From Flavipsychrobacter sp964461535 (GTDB taxonomy: Bacteria > Bacteroidota > Bacteroidia > Chitinophagales > Chitinophagaceae), in contig CAYWUY010000006.1 in the NCBI GenBank assembly GCA_964461535.1, positions 1-64,000 on the forward strand: a DNA stretch of 64,000 bases, read 5' to 3'. Below the pieces are notes generated by a model. It searched no databases. It worked only from the letters and a program-made list of their open reading frames with translations, and was not told the DNA's origin. This document shows, piece after piece, positions 34,585 through 44,126 of the stretch. The position numbers and the translations under genes were made by a program. The stretch's first letter is position 1. Each line of letters starts with the position of its first letter.

Positions 34585-35339
34585 GTTGGAGGGCAGTAGG
34601 AGATAGTGTACCTGGTACATCGCATTTGTCTGCCGGGCTTAACTGTGATGATGCCTATGCATATGTAACAGTTACTGATGAGTATGATAATGAAATATTT
34701 ATTGCATGTGTAAGTGATGGTGCAGGTAGTGCACTGATGGGCGGATGGGCTGCAGAATATATTGTAAATAGGGCTGTTGACGAGCTAGTAGATAATATAC
34801 TAGATACTAGAAATGAAGACTACTATAAGTCACTATTATCACTACTATATAGCGAATTATTGCAAATATCTCAATCTGAACAGTTAGCTGTTAGTGAATA
34901 TTCAGCAACATTTTTACTTGCGGTGGTATATGACGATATGGCTGTTTTTTTACAGATAGGTGATGGGGTAATTATTTTTAAGACAACTATTGATGAAAAT
35001 TATTCTATAGCTATATGGCCAGCAAATGGCGAGTATCTGAATACTACAAACTATTTAATTGATGATGCTAGTTTTGCACAAGCATCTATACTTACATATA
35101 CAGGAAGAGTAACAGATTTAGCTATTTCTACAGATGGGCTACAGCAATTGATAATTAATTACGCAGAAAAAACAGTTCATCAGCCATTTTTTGATAGTTT
35201 ATTTAAGCCATTATACATTGCTACTGACGATGTACAATTAGATATTTTACAGAATAAGCTGTCAAAATATCTTTCTTCTGACATAATAAATAGTAGAACT
35301 GATGATGATAAAACCTTGTTAATAGCCACCTCAATGTAG
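34581..35339 (+). CDS. PP2C-like serine/threonine phosphatase (YegK/PphC-like)
   Basis: A 252-residue PP2C-family phosphatase. SAGLNCDDAYAY carries the first metal-binding Asp pair, CVSDGAGSALMGGWAAEYI the second motif (Asp-Gly-Ala-Gly), then FLQIGDGVI, LAISTDGLQQL with the later Asp, and RTDDDKTLL at the end. These acidic residues hold Mn/Mg. It should remove phosphates placed by the kinase encoded next. The start overlaps the VWA stop (ATGA) and the stop is 3 bp before the kinase start, so all three are translated as one unit. Confidence 0.9.
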   Translation: MSWRAVGDSVPGTSHLSAGLNCDDAYAYVTVTDEYDNEIFIACVSDGAGSALMGGWAAEYIVNRAVDELVDNILDTRNEDYYKSLLSLLYSELLQISQSEQLAVSEYSATFLLAVVYDDMAVFLQIGDGVIIFKTTIDENYSIAIWPANGEYLNTTNYLIDDASFAQASILTYTGRVTDLAISTDGLQQLIINYAEKTVHQPFFDSLFKPLYIATDDVQLDILQNKLSKYLSSDIINSRTDDDKTLLIATSM

Positions 35340-35342
35340 TTA

Positions 35343-37167
35343 ATGAAGCTAACCGGAACTAATAATATAGTTTATCTACTGGGTAATAAGCTTGGTAGTG
35401 GTGGAGAGGGTGTAGTCTATTCTATATCTTCTGATAGTTCTTTGGTTGCTAAAGTTTTTAATAGTCCTGTATCAGATTTATTAGCTCAAAAGCTGAGATA
35501 TATGTTGTCTGTTAATGCTTCAGCTTTAACTCAGTTTACTACTTGGCCCCAAGATATTTTAGTAGACGATAATGGTAGTATAGTGGGGTATACCATGAAG
35601 CAGCTAATAGGTTATATGCCCATACATAGTATATTTAGTCCTGTTGATAGAAAGCGGATATTACCAGGTAAAGGATATAATTTTTTAGTTCATGTAGCAA
35701 GAAATCTTGCAATTGCATTTTACCAAATCCACAAACAAGGTATTATTGTTGGCGATATTAACGAGGGTAACGTTTTTGTAGATAGCAATGGAATTGTATG
35801 TTTAATTGACACAGATTCATTTCAAATAACAACTCCTGATAAAGTATTTTATTGTGAGGTGGGTGTTCCTAGATACACAGCACCAGAATTATTACAGCAA
35901 AATGCATATAAAAGTGTAGCAAGAACACTGTCAACAGATAGTTTTGGTTTGGCAGTACTAATCTTTCAATTACTGTTTTTAGGTCGACATCCTTTTGCTG
36001 GTCGTAATAATACTCGAACTGAAATAAATGAAGAACTTGCTATAAAGAAAGGATACTTTGCTTTTTCCAAAGCAGAATCTAAATCAAAAAGACTGTTGCC
36101 ACCTAAAAATAGTTTATCTATAGATGTTTTGCCCGATTCTCTATATACATTATTTATCCAGTCATTTGAATCTGAAACAAGACCACAAGATGATGTTTGG
36201 ATAAAAGAACTAGGAAATTTTTTAGATAGTTTAATGGTATGTTCAGTTTCAGCAACACACCATTACCCTGTGCATTATTCTAGTTGCCCATGGTGTANNN
36301 NNNNNNNNNNNNNNNNNNNNNNNNNNNNNNNNNNNNNNNNNNNNNNNNNNNNNNNNNNNNNNNNNNNNNNNNNNNNNNNNNNNNNNNNNNNNNNNNNTGT
36401 ATTTCTTATGGAGTAGTTTATTGCTATATTTTATTTTAGGTGTAAGTGTAATGTATTTATGTTGGTTGATGCATAGTATTAATAAACAGAAAACTGCACT
36501 ACAAAATTTGAAAGAATCCATAATTAAGGAAGAGAACGATTTTCACCAACTAAAAAAGGATTTATTGCTAAAAGTGAATATTTCCGGATATCATGATAAC
36601 GTCTCAAAATTAAAAGATTTACTAAGTGTATATGACACGATGGATACTAATAGGGTAGATATTGTCAACCAAGTTGAACAAAGATGTTTCGATATTGGGC
36701 TTAAAAAATATCTATCTTATTATTTTATTGAAGATGCTAATATACCTTCTATAGGTAATGCTAAAAAAGCGGCATTAAAGGATGCTGGAATTATAACAGC
36801 AAATGATATTGATAAGTTGCAGTCTATTAAGGTTAAAGGTGTTGGGGCAGAAAATAGATTAATCTTAGATAATTGGGTACAAGAAATAGTACGTTCTTAC
36901 AAGTATGAAAAAGATGAAACAGTGTATCAAGAGCAGTTCAGTTTTGTTGAGCGCGAGTATGGCATTAAAAAAGAGTTAGTAAAAGATGAAATAAGGATTT
37001 GTTATGCAAACTTATTATTGCATAGAAGTATAATAGACAATAATTATGCTAAATTTGAAACCATAGCAAAGGATAAAATAAATAGCATAGAAGTATTACG
37101 AATTAAATTTTACAAACAATCTAGATGCTATAATTCTTTACTTGGTCTTAATAAAATTACTTTATAA
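35343..37167 (+). CDS. TerY-P-type protein kinase with zinc ribbon, membrane segment and helix-hairpin-helix (YegI-like), interrupted by an assembly gap
   Basis: One gene broken by 100 N at 36298-36397. The kinase domain (1 to about 300) has a Gly loop GSGGEGVVY (17-25), Lys37 in VAKVF, catalytic GDINEGNVFVD (Asp138, Asn143), and IDTDSF in place of DFG, then VPRYTAPELL. This unusual catalytic loop is typical of TerY-P/YegI kinases. A zinc-ribbon half (HHYPVHYSSCPWC) abuts the gap. After the gap the frame that stays open gives a membrane helix (LLYFILGVSVMYLCWLMH), a coiled coil (about 36480-36700) and a helix-hairpin-helix (IPSIGNAKKAALKDAGI...VKGVGAENRLIL). The gap probably hides the second zinc Cys pair and the linker. 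The apparent frame change is from the placeholder length. Next gene 14 bp on. Confidence 0.85.
36298..36397. other. Assembly gap (100 N) inside the kinase gene
   Basis: A standard-length placeholder of unknown true size. Coding resumes in another frame relative to the placeholder, so its length is not real. Unlike the gap at 39213, the flanks do not share a long repeat, so sequence is probably missing here. Confidence 0.95.
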
Positions 37168-37181
37168 GTAGCAAAGTACTA

Positions 37182-37922
37182 ATGCCATTTACATTTTCAC
37201 ATCCAGCAGCAATATTGCCTTTTATTAATATTAGAAATAAAACGTTGTCTGTTTCCGCACTTGTAATTGGTAGTATAGCTCCCGATTTTGAATCATTTAT
37301 CTCATTAACAAACGATAAGATTTATAGTCATACTTGGGGTGGAATGTTTTGGTATGATATGCCGTTAGCTCTTTTGATTTTTATTCTTTTTCACCTTTTT
37401 ATAAGAAAGGCGGTCTATGCCCATTTGCCATATGAAATCAAGTCCAGAGTAGTTAGTTTTAGTGAGTTTTCTTGGAGCTTTAGTGATTTAAGATTGTATT
37501 GGGTTGTGCCTTTGTCTTTATTTATAGGTATTTTATCTCATTTGCTTTTAGATGCATTTACACACTTGAATTTAAAGTATCCCGATTCTATTCATTCACA
37601 AATATATGTAGGAGGCACACGACTATATATTATTTTACAGTATTCAGTTTCACTATTTTTTTTATTCGTGCTGGCTTATAAAATTAAAAGTTTGCCACAG
37701 GTGAAATATGTAGAAACTCAGGAGCAAAAATCCAGATTCTGGATTTTTATTTTTCTTAGTAGTGTACTAGTATTAGCTATATATAAAACTACTTTTTTAG
37801 AAGATGTTACGATAGATAAAATCTTGTGGATACGCATTCTAATTTCAGCAGTATCTGTAGCTTTAATAATTATGTGTATTTTCCATCAAATAGGGGAGTT
37901 AATATTGCAAAGAAGACAATAA
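37182..37922 (+). CDS. DUF4184 family membrane protein
   Basis: A 246-residue protein with about six membrane helices. The N-terminal PFTFSHPAAILPF, GSIAPDFESFI and YSHTWGG segments, plus HLLLDAFTH further on, give the His/Asp pattern of the DUF4184 family, related to YdjM-type metal-dependent membrane hydrolases. Substrate is unknown. It begins 14 bp after the kinase and 4 bp before the flippase, so it is in the TerY-P-like operon. The His and Asp residues face the cytoplasm or membrane edge and could bind a metal, but activity is not shown for the family. Confidence 0.82.
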   Translation: MPFTFSHPAAILPFINIRNKTLSVSALVIGSIAPDFESFISLTNDKIYSHTWGGMFWYDMPLALLIFILFHLFIRKAVYAHLPYEIKSRVVSFSEFSWSFSDLRLYWVVPLSLFIGILSHLLLDAFTHLNLKYPDSIHSQIYVGGTRLYIILQYSVSLFFLFVLAYKIKSLPQVKYVETQEQKSRFWIFIFLSSVLVLAIYKTTFLEDVTIDKILWIRILISAVSVALIIMCIFHQIGELILQRRQ

Positions 37923-37926
37923 GATT

Positions 37927-39422
37927 ATGGGATTTAAAATGAATGCATCAATACTAAAAAATAAACACATCATGTCATTAGCCGGCAATGGTGTTGTTTC
38001 TTTTTTAGGTATTGCAACAATATCATTTCTATCTCATTCTTTTACTTTAGCAGATGCAGGATACTGGTTTCTTTTCTTAAGTTATTTCAGCATAATAGAC
38101 GCTGTTCGCAATGGCTACTTAGGCACGGCAACAGTGAAATTTTATGCAGGAACAGAGGAAAATAGGGCGAAAAAAGTGTTGGGTAGTGTATGGTTATTAG
38201 CAATATTTGTAACGTTCATAGTGTTGGTTCTTAATGCTGGCACATATTTGTTTTTATACAAGTCATGCGATTATGGTCAACAATTAATCATAAAATGGAT
38301 AGGTATCACTTTTGTTAGTTCTTTAGTTTATAGTGTAGTGTATTGGAAGTTACAAGCTGACGAAGATTATACCAAGATGTTGTATGTGAAGCTTGTAAAT
38401 AGCGGAAGCACAATTATAGCATTTATTGCGCTACTAATTTTACAAAAGCTAAATTTAGAAACTGCCTTGCAGTTGAATTTTTTCACTAACTGTTTTACTA
38501 GTGTAGTAGCTTTATTGCTAGGAGTAACAGGAATAAAGAGTATAAGAAATGCTACTAAAATTACTCTATTAGAAATACATCATTTCGGTAAGTATAGTTT
38601 AGGAACCACTCTAAGTGCTAATCTTTTACGTACCGCAGATACTTTTATGATAGATGCTTATTTAGGCCCTGCTGCGGTAGCAGTTTATAATTGGCCATCT
38701 AAGCTAATGGAAGTAATTGAAATCCCTTTACGAAGTTTTGTAAGTACTGGTATGAGTGGAATGTCTATTGCCTATAACCAAGGGAAAATGGGTGAGGTGA
38801 CATACATATTTAAGAAGTATACAGGTATGCTTACCATGGCATTTATACCTGTATGTATAGGTGTTTGGTGCTTGGCAGATGTTGCTATATATATACTAGG
38901 AGGGGCTCAGTATTTATCAACTGAAGCACCAAATATCTATAGAATATTTATTGCGTTCGCTTTGTTGTATCCTATAGATAGGTTTAATGGCGTAACACTA
39001 GATATTGTTCATAAGCCTAAAATAAACTTATATAAGGTGATAATAATGCTTGCTGTTAGCATAATAGGCGACTATATAGGTATACAGTTGTTACACAATG
39101 TGTATGGTGTAGCTATATTTAGTTTTGCGACATTATTAGCGGGCATAGCTTTTGGCAATTATCATTTAAAGAAAGATATACCTTACACAATAAGAGAAAT
39201 TTTACAGATTGGNNNNNNNNNNNNNNNNNNNNNNNNNNNNNNNNNNNNNNNNNNNNNNNNNNNNNNNNNNNNNNNNNNNNNNNNNNNNNNNNNNNNNNNN
39301 NNNNNNNNNNNNATTATCATTTAAAGAAAGATATACCTTACACAATAAGAGAAATTTTACAGATTGGCTATTCTGAGTCAATTACTTTTTTGAAAAAGAT
39401 AAAAAAGCAGAGAAACAATTAA
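37927..39422 (+). CDS. Polysaccharide/oligosaccharide flippase-like MATE/MOP transporter, split by an artificial gap
   Basis: A Wzx-like flippase with about 12 membrane helices, starting MGFKMNASILKNKHIMSLAG (alternative ATG at 37939). The N-terminal VVSFLGIATISFLSHSFTLADAGYW and central FGKYSLGTTLSANLLRTADTFMIDAYLGPAAVAVYNW are typical of the oligosaccharide flippase branch of the MOP superfamily. A 100-N run interrupts the C-terminus, but 55 bp before it is repeated exactly after it. Joining at the repeat gives one frame that continues QIGYSESITFLKKIKKQRNN and stops at 39422. It likely flips a lipid-linked glycan. It is the last gene of the triad operon. The stop overlaps that of pyrF (TTAA). 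Confidence 0.85.
39158..39212 (+). repeat. 55-bp direct repeat, left copy at contig end
   Basis: This stretch is identical to 39313-39367 and ends exactly at the 100-N run. It is coding sequence of the flippase, so the second copy is most likely an unmerged overlap of two contigs. Confidence 0.9.
39213..39312. other. Artificial assembly gap (100 N) in the flippase gene
   Basis: The placeholder lies between identical 55-bp ends. Collapsing one copy and the N run restores an open frame, so no sequence is probably missing. Confidence 0.9.
39313..39367 (+). repeat. 55-bp direct repeat, right copy at contig start
   Basis: Identical to 39158-39212. The length of 55 equals a common assembly k-mer, which points to an assembler artefact. 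Confidence 0.9.
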
Positions 39423-40222
39423 AGGAATTTACTCATTTGCTGTTGGTAGTTTTTTGCTGCATCATTTGCTTTACTTGCAAAGTCAGTTCCTTCACCAGCA
39501 AATATTATTGCTCTTGAAACATTGATTAGTAGACCAGCATCACTATTCATTGCATTTTTACAAACTGTATCAACATCTCCACCTTGAGTGCCTACACCAG
39601 GTACTAAAAAGAAATGTTCGGGTAATTGGTTTCTAACTTCTTTTAATTGTTCTGTCCTTGTAGCCCCTATTACAAACATAGTGTTACTTGAATTTCCCCA
39701 GCTAGCTACCGTATTTAATACTTGTTGATATAGTTTCGATCCGTTATTAAGTTCTAAATGTTGAAAATCTAAACTCCCAGGGTTGGAAGTAAGTCCTAAT
39801 ACGATAGCCCATTTGTTATTATACTTTAGAAATGGTTCTACGCTGTCTTTACCCATGTAAGGGGCTACAGTAACGCTGTCAAACGGATAGGTATTAAAAA
39901 AAGTTTTTGCGTATTGGTCGGCAGTATTTCCAATATCTCCGCGTTTAGCATCTGCTATTGTAAATATTTCATCTGGTATGTATGCTAGCGTTTGCTCCAT
40001 TGTTTGCCAACCTTGTATGCCTTGAGCTTCATAAAATGCAGTATTGATTTTGTAACTAACAGCATAGTCTTTGGTTGCATCTATAATAGCTTTATTAAAT
40101 GCCAAAACCGGATTGGGCTCACTAAGAAGATGATGTGGAATTTTAGTAATGTCGGTATCCAAACCTACACAAAGAAGTGATTTTTTACTACGTATTTGGT
40201 CTACCAACAGTTTGCGTTCCAT
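39419..40222 (-). CDS. pyrF: Orotidine-5'-phosphate decarboxylase (type 2)
   Basis: The last step of UMP synthesis. From the ATG at 40222, 267 residues beginning MERKLLVDQIRSKKSLLCVGLD; the frame extends 11 codons into the preceding gene. The catalytic Asp-Lys-x-x-Asp is IADAKRGDIGNTA; SYKINTAFYEAQGIQGW and LVPGVGTQGGDVDTV are type-2 (mycobacterial/Bacteroidota) markers. Length is typical of type 2. It shares a TTAA stop with the convergent flippase. The preceding gene on this strand ends 10 bp upstream, so they are probably cotranscribed. Confidence 0.94.
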   Translation of the reverse strand: MERKLLVDQIRSKKSLLCVGLDTDITKIPHHLLSEPNPVLAFNKAIIDATKDYAVSYKINTAFYEAQGIQGWQTMEQTLAYIPDEIFTIADAKRGDIGNTADQYAKTFFNTYPFDSVTVAPYMGKDSVEPFLKYNNKWAIVLGLTSNPGSLDFQHLELNNGSKLYQQVLNTVASWGNSSNTMFVIGATRTEQLKEVRNQLPEHFFLVPGVGTQGGDVDTVCKNAMNSDAGLLINVSRAIIFAGEGTDFASKANDAAKNYQQQMSKFL

Positions 40223-40232
40223 ATTTCTATAA

Positions 40233-40808
40233 TTAGTATTGTTCGTTTTCGTCATAACCAGGATTGGTTATGTCATTGATGTTTAGCTTTAATTTATTAG
40301 GCTTTGCTATACCTGACAAATCAAGTAAGTGTCTTTGCTCTATGGTATCAATAGCAGCCTTTCTCTCTAAATGAAGTCCAATGATTATTTTAATGTCTTT
40401 ACTTGCTTGGTATAGAATCTCGTTTTTTTGACGAATTATTCTTGCCATTCTACCAATTGTAAAGCATATTACGGCACAAATAGCCAAGAAGCAATAACCT
40501 GTCCAAATAAAGTCGTGTAATTGCTGAGCACCTATTTTGCTTGATATTTCTGGGCTATTATTTATATCCTTTATTACAGAGAATGGCGGGAATTTGTGAA
40601 TTACAAATGCAAACCCAATTATTCCTACGAATAATAAGTAAAAGACAATCTCTGTTAAAACTAGTGTAGTACTACTTATAAGTCTTTGTGCTGCAGGTTT
40701 TCGGAGGGCAGTACCTAAAGGATCTAATATTTCTAATTGTTCCTTTATCATTACACGCTCTTCCCTAAACTCTTGCATTAAATCGTCCTTAAGTGTAGTT
40801 AACGCCAT
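40233..40808 (-). CDS. Two-helix membrane protein of unknown function
   Basis: I do not recognise a family. A 191-residue protein with a charged N-terminal helix (about 1-40), a first membrane segment (about 45-72: LTEIVFYLLFVGIIGFAFVI), a short exposed loop, a second membrane segment (about 102-122) and a long basic amphipathic C-terminal stretch (RMARIIRQKNEILYQASKDIK). The layout suggests an inner-membrane anchor with a helical cytoplasmic domain. It lies immediately upstream of pyrF, with no functional link evident. Confidence 0.6.
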   Translation of the reverse strand: MALTTLKDDLMQEFREERVMIKEQLEILDPLGTALRKPAAQRLISSTTLVLTEIVFYLLFVGIIGFAFVIHKFPPFSVIKDINNSPEISSKIGAQQLHDFIWTGYCFLAICAVICFTIGRMARIIRQKNEILYQASKDIKIIIGLHLERKAAIDTIEQRHLLDLSGIAKPNKLKLNINDITNPGYDENEQY

Positions 40809-40841
40809 TCTGTTCAGGTTTGTTTGGGCACAAAAATAAAT

Positions 40842-40870
40842 AGCTTAAATAATTGTTTATTGTTTAAGCT
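40842..40870 (-). terminator. Probable terminator after the cytochrome c gene
   Basis: An 8-bp stem (AGCTTAAA/TTTAAGCT) with a 13-nt loop, followed on the minus strand by ATTTATTTTTG. It is AT-rich, so only moderately sure. Confidence 0.5.
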
Positions 40871-40910
40871 TTCCACAAGTGTTAGTAATGAATGTGTGGT
40901 GTAGTGCTAA

Positions 40911-41234
40911 TTAGGCTTTTAGGTTAGTATATACCCATGCTTTTACTAGTGCAGTTTCATCTGCAGACAATTTAGATTTTTCGCACATTTCAGGTAAAAT
41001 GTGTTTCCATTGTTTAAAGGTAAACTCCTCAGGTTTCTTTAAATCATGACATTTTCCACAGCTATTGTTATAAATGTCTTTGCCTTTATTTATTTGCGCT
41101 GTAGAATACTTAGACTTTATGGCTGTTACTTCATCATTAAGTGTTGTAACCGGAGCTTTACTATGCATTTTGGCGCATTGAGATAAACTAAACATAGCTG
41201 CTATTAATGTGGCAGTAACCAGAGTCTTTTTCAT
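40911..41234 (-). CDS. Small c-type cytochrome lipoprotein
   Basis: A 107-residue protein with a lipoprotein signal peptide (lipobox LSQC at about 17-20). The haem site is Cys-Gly-Lys-Cys-His in YNNSCGKCHDL, and a possible Met ligand is in HILPEMCEK. It should be a membrane-anchored periplasmic monohaem electron carrier. Sequence and size resemble small diheme-less class I cytochromes linked to respiratory chains in this phylum. Maturation needs the Ccm system, of which ccmC is present at 8.2 kb. Its redox partner is not in the window. Confidence 0.85.
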   Translation of the reverse strand: MKKTLVTATLIAAMFSLSQCAKMHSKAPVTTLNDEVTAIKSKYSTAQINKGKDIYNNSCGKCHDLKKPEEFTFKQWKHILPEMCEKSKLSADETALVKAWVYTNLKA

Positions 41235-41328
41235 CTTAGTAATTTAGAATACAAACCTAAGCATTTTTAGGGTATGCCTTATACTTTATTACGCCAATAA
41301 TTTTCAACTATTATATTACATTTATAGC

Positions 41329-42702
41329 ATGAAAAAACTATTATCGGTAGCATTATTCTTGCTGATATCTGGTTCTGTATCATTTGCACAAGATTCTCTT
41401 ACGTTTAAGCGCATAGCTGATGAAGTTATGTTGCATGGACAATGTTATAACAATCTTAGAGTTTTATGTAAGAGTATAGGAAATAGGATAAGTGGTTCTG
41501 CAGCGGCAGCTAAAGCCGTAAAGTGGGGAGAGGCTGCAATGAAAGTGGCAGGGGCTGATACTGTGTGGTTGCAGCCGGTAGATGTACCTGTATGGGTAAG
41601 AGGAAAAGAATCTATACAAGTAAGACAAGGTAATGGGAACTATAAAACAATTAATGGAATATCGCTAGGTAACAGTGAGGGGACTAAAGGCCAACCTTTA
41701 GAGGCAGAGGTATTAATGGTATCTTCTTTTGATGAATTGGACAAAATGCCTGTTGATAAGGTAAGGGGTAAGATTGTTTTTTTTAACTACAGATTTAGGC
41801 AAGATTTTATTCATACTTTCAAAGGTTATGGCGATGCTGTTAAATATAGATGGGCTAGCCCATCTATAGCATCGAAGAAGGGTGCTGTGGCTGTTATTAT
41901 TCGTTCTGTGTCTACGGGTGAAGATGATTTCCCACACACCGGTAGCATGAGATATGAAGATAGTGTAAAGAAAATACCAGAAATGGCATTAGGAAATTAT
42001 AGTGCAGATTCATTAGAAAGTTATTGTAAAAAGGGAAGCGTTACAGCCAAAATAAAATCTGAATGTACCATGCACACTGAGATGGCAAGGTCTTACAATG
42101 TTATTGGTGAAATAAGAGGTCGTACTAATCCTGAAAAAATAATTACTGTTGGTGGCCATTTAGACTCTTGGGACGTAGGTGAGGGGGCACATGACGATGG
42201 CGCCGGTTGTGTTCAGTCTATTGAGGTGCTTAGGACATTTAAAGCATTGGGTATTCAGCCTAAATATACTGTTAGAGCAGTGTTGTTTATGAATGAAGAG
42301 AATGGTTTAAAAGGTGGTAAAGCTTATGCAGATTCTGCTGTTGCCAAAAATGAGCACCATGTATTGGCCATTGAGACTGATGCGGGTGGATTTTCTCCTA
42401 GAGGAATAGGTATGGAAATGGATGCCGACAAGAAAGAATTGATTAAACAGTATCGTAATTTATTTTTACCTTATGGTGTTTATGAGTTTGATATAGATGA
42501 AGGAGGCGCAGATATTTCCCCGCTACAGAATAAGTTGAAAGTCCCAGTTGCCGGTTTGCTGCCAGATTCTCAACGCTATTTTGATGTGCATCATACTCCA
42601 AATGATGTATTTGAAACAGTTAATCACAGAGAGCTAAAACTAGGAGCTGTTACTCTGGCACAGTTTATATACTTAGTTAGTGAGCACCAGTTATTACAAT
42701 AA
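41329..42702 (+). CDS. Secreted M28 family zinc peptidase (carboxypeptidase Q-like)
   Basis: A 457-residue exported metallopeptidase. Signal peptide 1-20 (LLSVALFLLISGSVSFAQ). An inserted PA-like domain (about 110-230) precedes the catalytic core. The two-zinc ligands are in VGGHLDSWD (His, Asp), HDDGAG (Asp), MNEENG (catalytic Glu), ETDAGG (Asp) and HHTPND (His), so all are present. This M28B branch removes amino acids from dipeptides or peptide ends. TACATTTA ends 4 nt before the ATG. The rRNA methyltransferase begins 12 bp after its stop, suggesting cotranscription. Confidence 0.9.
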   Translation: MKKLLSVALFLLISGSVSFAQDSLTFKRIADEVMLHGQCYNNLRVLCKSIGNRISGSAAAAKAVKWGEAAMKVAGADTVWLQPVDVPVWVRGKESIQVRQGNGNYKTINGISLGNSEGTKGQPLEAEVLMVSSFDELDKMPVDKVRGKIVFFNYRFRQDFIHTFKGYGDAVKYRWASPSIASKKGAVAVIIRSVSTGEDDFPHTGSMRYEDSVKKIPEMALGNYSADSLESYCKKGSVTAKIKSECTMHTEMARSYNVIGEIRGRTNPEKIITVGGHLDSWDVGEGAHDDGAGCVQSIEVLRTFKALGIQPKYTVRAVLFMNEENGLKGGKAYADSAVAKNEHHVLAIETDAGGFSPRGIGMEMDADKKELIKQYRNLFLPYGVYEFDIDEGGADISPLQNKLKVPVAGLLPDSQRYFDVHHTPNDVFETVNHRELKLGAVTLAQFIYLVSEHQLLQ

Positions 42703-42714
42703 AAATATTCCAGT

Positions 42715-44079
42715 TTGAATTTGCCAGAAGCATTAATAGAGCAATTGCGCTCTATATACGGATTTGATGAAGAAGCGTTTGTAAATGCTCAAAATGGTGT
42801 TGCCGTTACTTCTGTTAGAATGCACGCCATAAAAAGCAAAAATTATATTAAACCTGAAAAAACTGTACCATGGTCAGTAGGTGGGTATTACTTACAGCAT
42901 AGACCTGTATTTACGTTAGACCCTTATTACCACGCAGGTGCATACTATGTACAAGAGGCATCTTCTATGTTCATAGGTCAAATATGGAAACAATTTTTAG
43001 CTGATAAAAAAAATATTAGAGTTCTGGATTTATGTGCTGCGCCTGGAGGAAAAAGCACCTTAATAGCAGACTTAATAGATAAGGATAGTCTATTAATATC
43101 TAATGAAGTAATTAGGAGTAGGGCAAGCATATTAGAGGAAAATATTACTAGATGGGGATATAATAATACTTGGGTAACTAGCAATGATCCTAAAAGTTAT
43201 GGTGCATTAAAAAATTACTTTGATGTTATAGTTATTGACGCACCCTGTAGTGGTTCCGGGTTGTTTAGAAAAGATGCTCGTGCAATAAATGAATGGAGTA
43301 TAGATAATGTTAATCTGTGTGCTGCACGTCAAGAACGAATAATTGAGGATGTTTGGGACAGTTTAAAGCAGGGGGGGATGTTAATTTATGCTACATGTTC
43401 GTTTTCTCCACAAGAGGATGAGCAGATTTTGGATAAAATAGCGGCCCTTGGCGCTGAAAATGTAAAAGTTAGCATTGATTCGGATTGGGGTATAATAGAA
43501 AGTATGTCTGTAAATAATAATTATGGATATAGGTTTTTCCCTGACAAGCTAGATGGTGAAGGTTTTTTTGCAGGTGTTTTTATTAAAAGTACGGATGCGG
43601 ATGAGAGGAAAGGAGTGAAATTTAGATCAGAAAATAATAAACAACTACAATTGAGTACCTCAGTATTTTTTACAAACCCTGAAGAGCTAACGTATTTGAG
43701 TTACAAGGATAACAATTTTGCTATTAATAAGCAGCATGAAGTTGATTTTCAGGAGCTTAGCAAAATGTTATATTTCAGGCAAGTAGGAGTTAGGTTAGGA
43801 GAGCCTTCAGCTAAAGAGTGGTTGCCAGATCATCATCTAGCACTTTCGGTTGATTTGTCAGAAAATATTCAACATGTTAATGTAGATGTTGAAGATGCGC
43901 TTAGATTTTTAAAAAGAGAAAATATGGAAATACAGATGCCAGACCGTAAGGGCTGGTATGTGGTTAAGTATAATGGTCTGGGATTAGGATGGATTAAGAA
44001 TATTGGTAATAGAGTTAACAATTATTTACCTAAACATTGGAGAATAAGAATGGAAATACCAGATATGGACAGGGAATAG
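42715..44079 (+). CDS. rsmF: RsmF-like rRNA m5C methyltransferase (NOL1/NOP2/Sun family)
   Basis: A 454-residue enzyme that methylates cytosine C5 in RNA, starting at a TTG. The SAM site is VLDLCAAPGGKST. The two catalytic cysteines are in DAPCSGSG and ATCSFSPQED. KKFG-like N-terminal RNA-binding and a C-terminal extension (about 300-454, ending NNYLPKHWRIRM) fit the RsmF/YebU type. Which rRNA position it modifies is not certain. It follows the M28 peptidase closely and is followed by the LysM protein, with a TAGCGGA/TCCGCTA dyad spanning the stop-to-start region. Confidence 0.9.
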   Translation: MNLPEALIEQLRSIYGFDEEAFVNAQNGVAVTSVRMHAIKSKNYIKPEKTVPWSVGGYYLQHRPVFTLDPYYHAGAYYVQEASSMFIGQIWKQFLADKKNIRVLDLCAAPGGKSTLIADLIDKDSLLISNEVIRSRASILEENITRWGYNNTWVTSNDPKSYGALKNYFDVIVIDAPCSGSGLFRKDARAINEWSIDNVNLCAARQERIIEDVWDSLKQGGMLIYATCSFSPQEDEQILDKIAALGAENVKVSIDSDWGIIESMSVNNNYGYRFFPDKLDGEGFFAGVFIKSTDADERKGVKFRSENNKQLQLSTSVFFTNPEELTYLSYKDNNFAINKQHEVDFQELSKMLYFRQVGVRLGEPSAKEWLPDHHLALSVDLSENIQHVNVDVEDALRFLKRENMEIQMPDRKGWYVVKYNGLGLGWIKNIGNRVNNYLPKHWRIRMEIPDMDRE

Positions 44080-44126
44080 CGGAAAAAGGGTATTATTTTT
44101 GTATATTGTATTGATATAATCCGCTA

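Noticed and set aside
35343..37167. Kinase as a frameshifted pseudogene
   Set aside because: The frame change is at the N placeholder, whose length is arbitrary, and both sides code for intact parts of the family.
39158..39367. A 55-bp direct repeat that could be an attachment site or mobile-element boundary
   Set aside because: The copies flank only a run of N and both lie in the same coding sequence; joining them restores the gene, so a contig-overlap artefact explains it.
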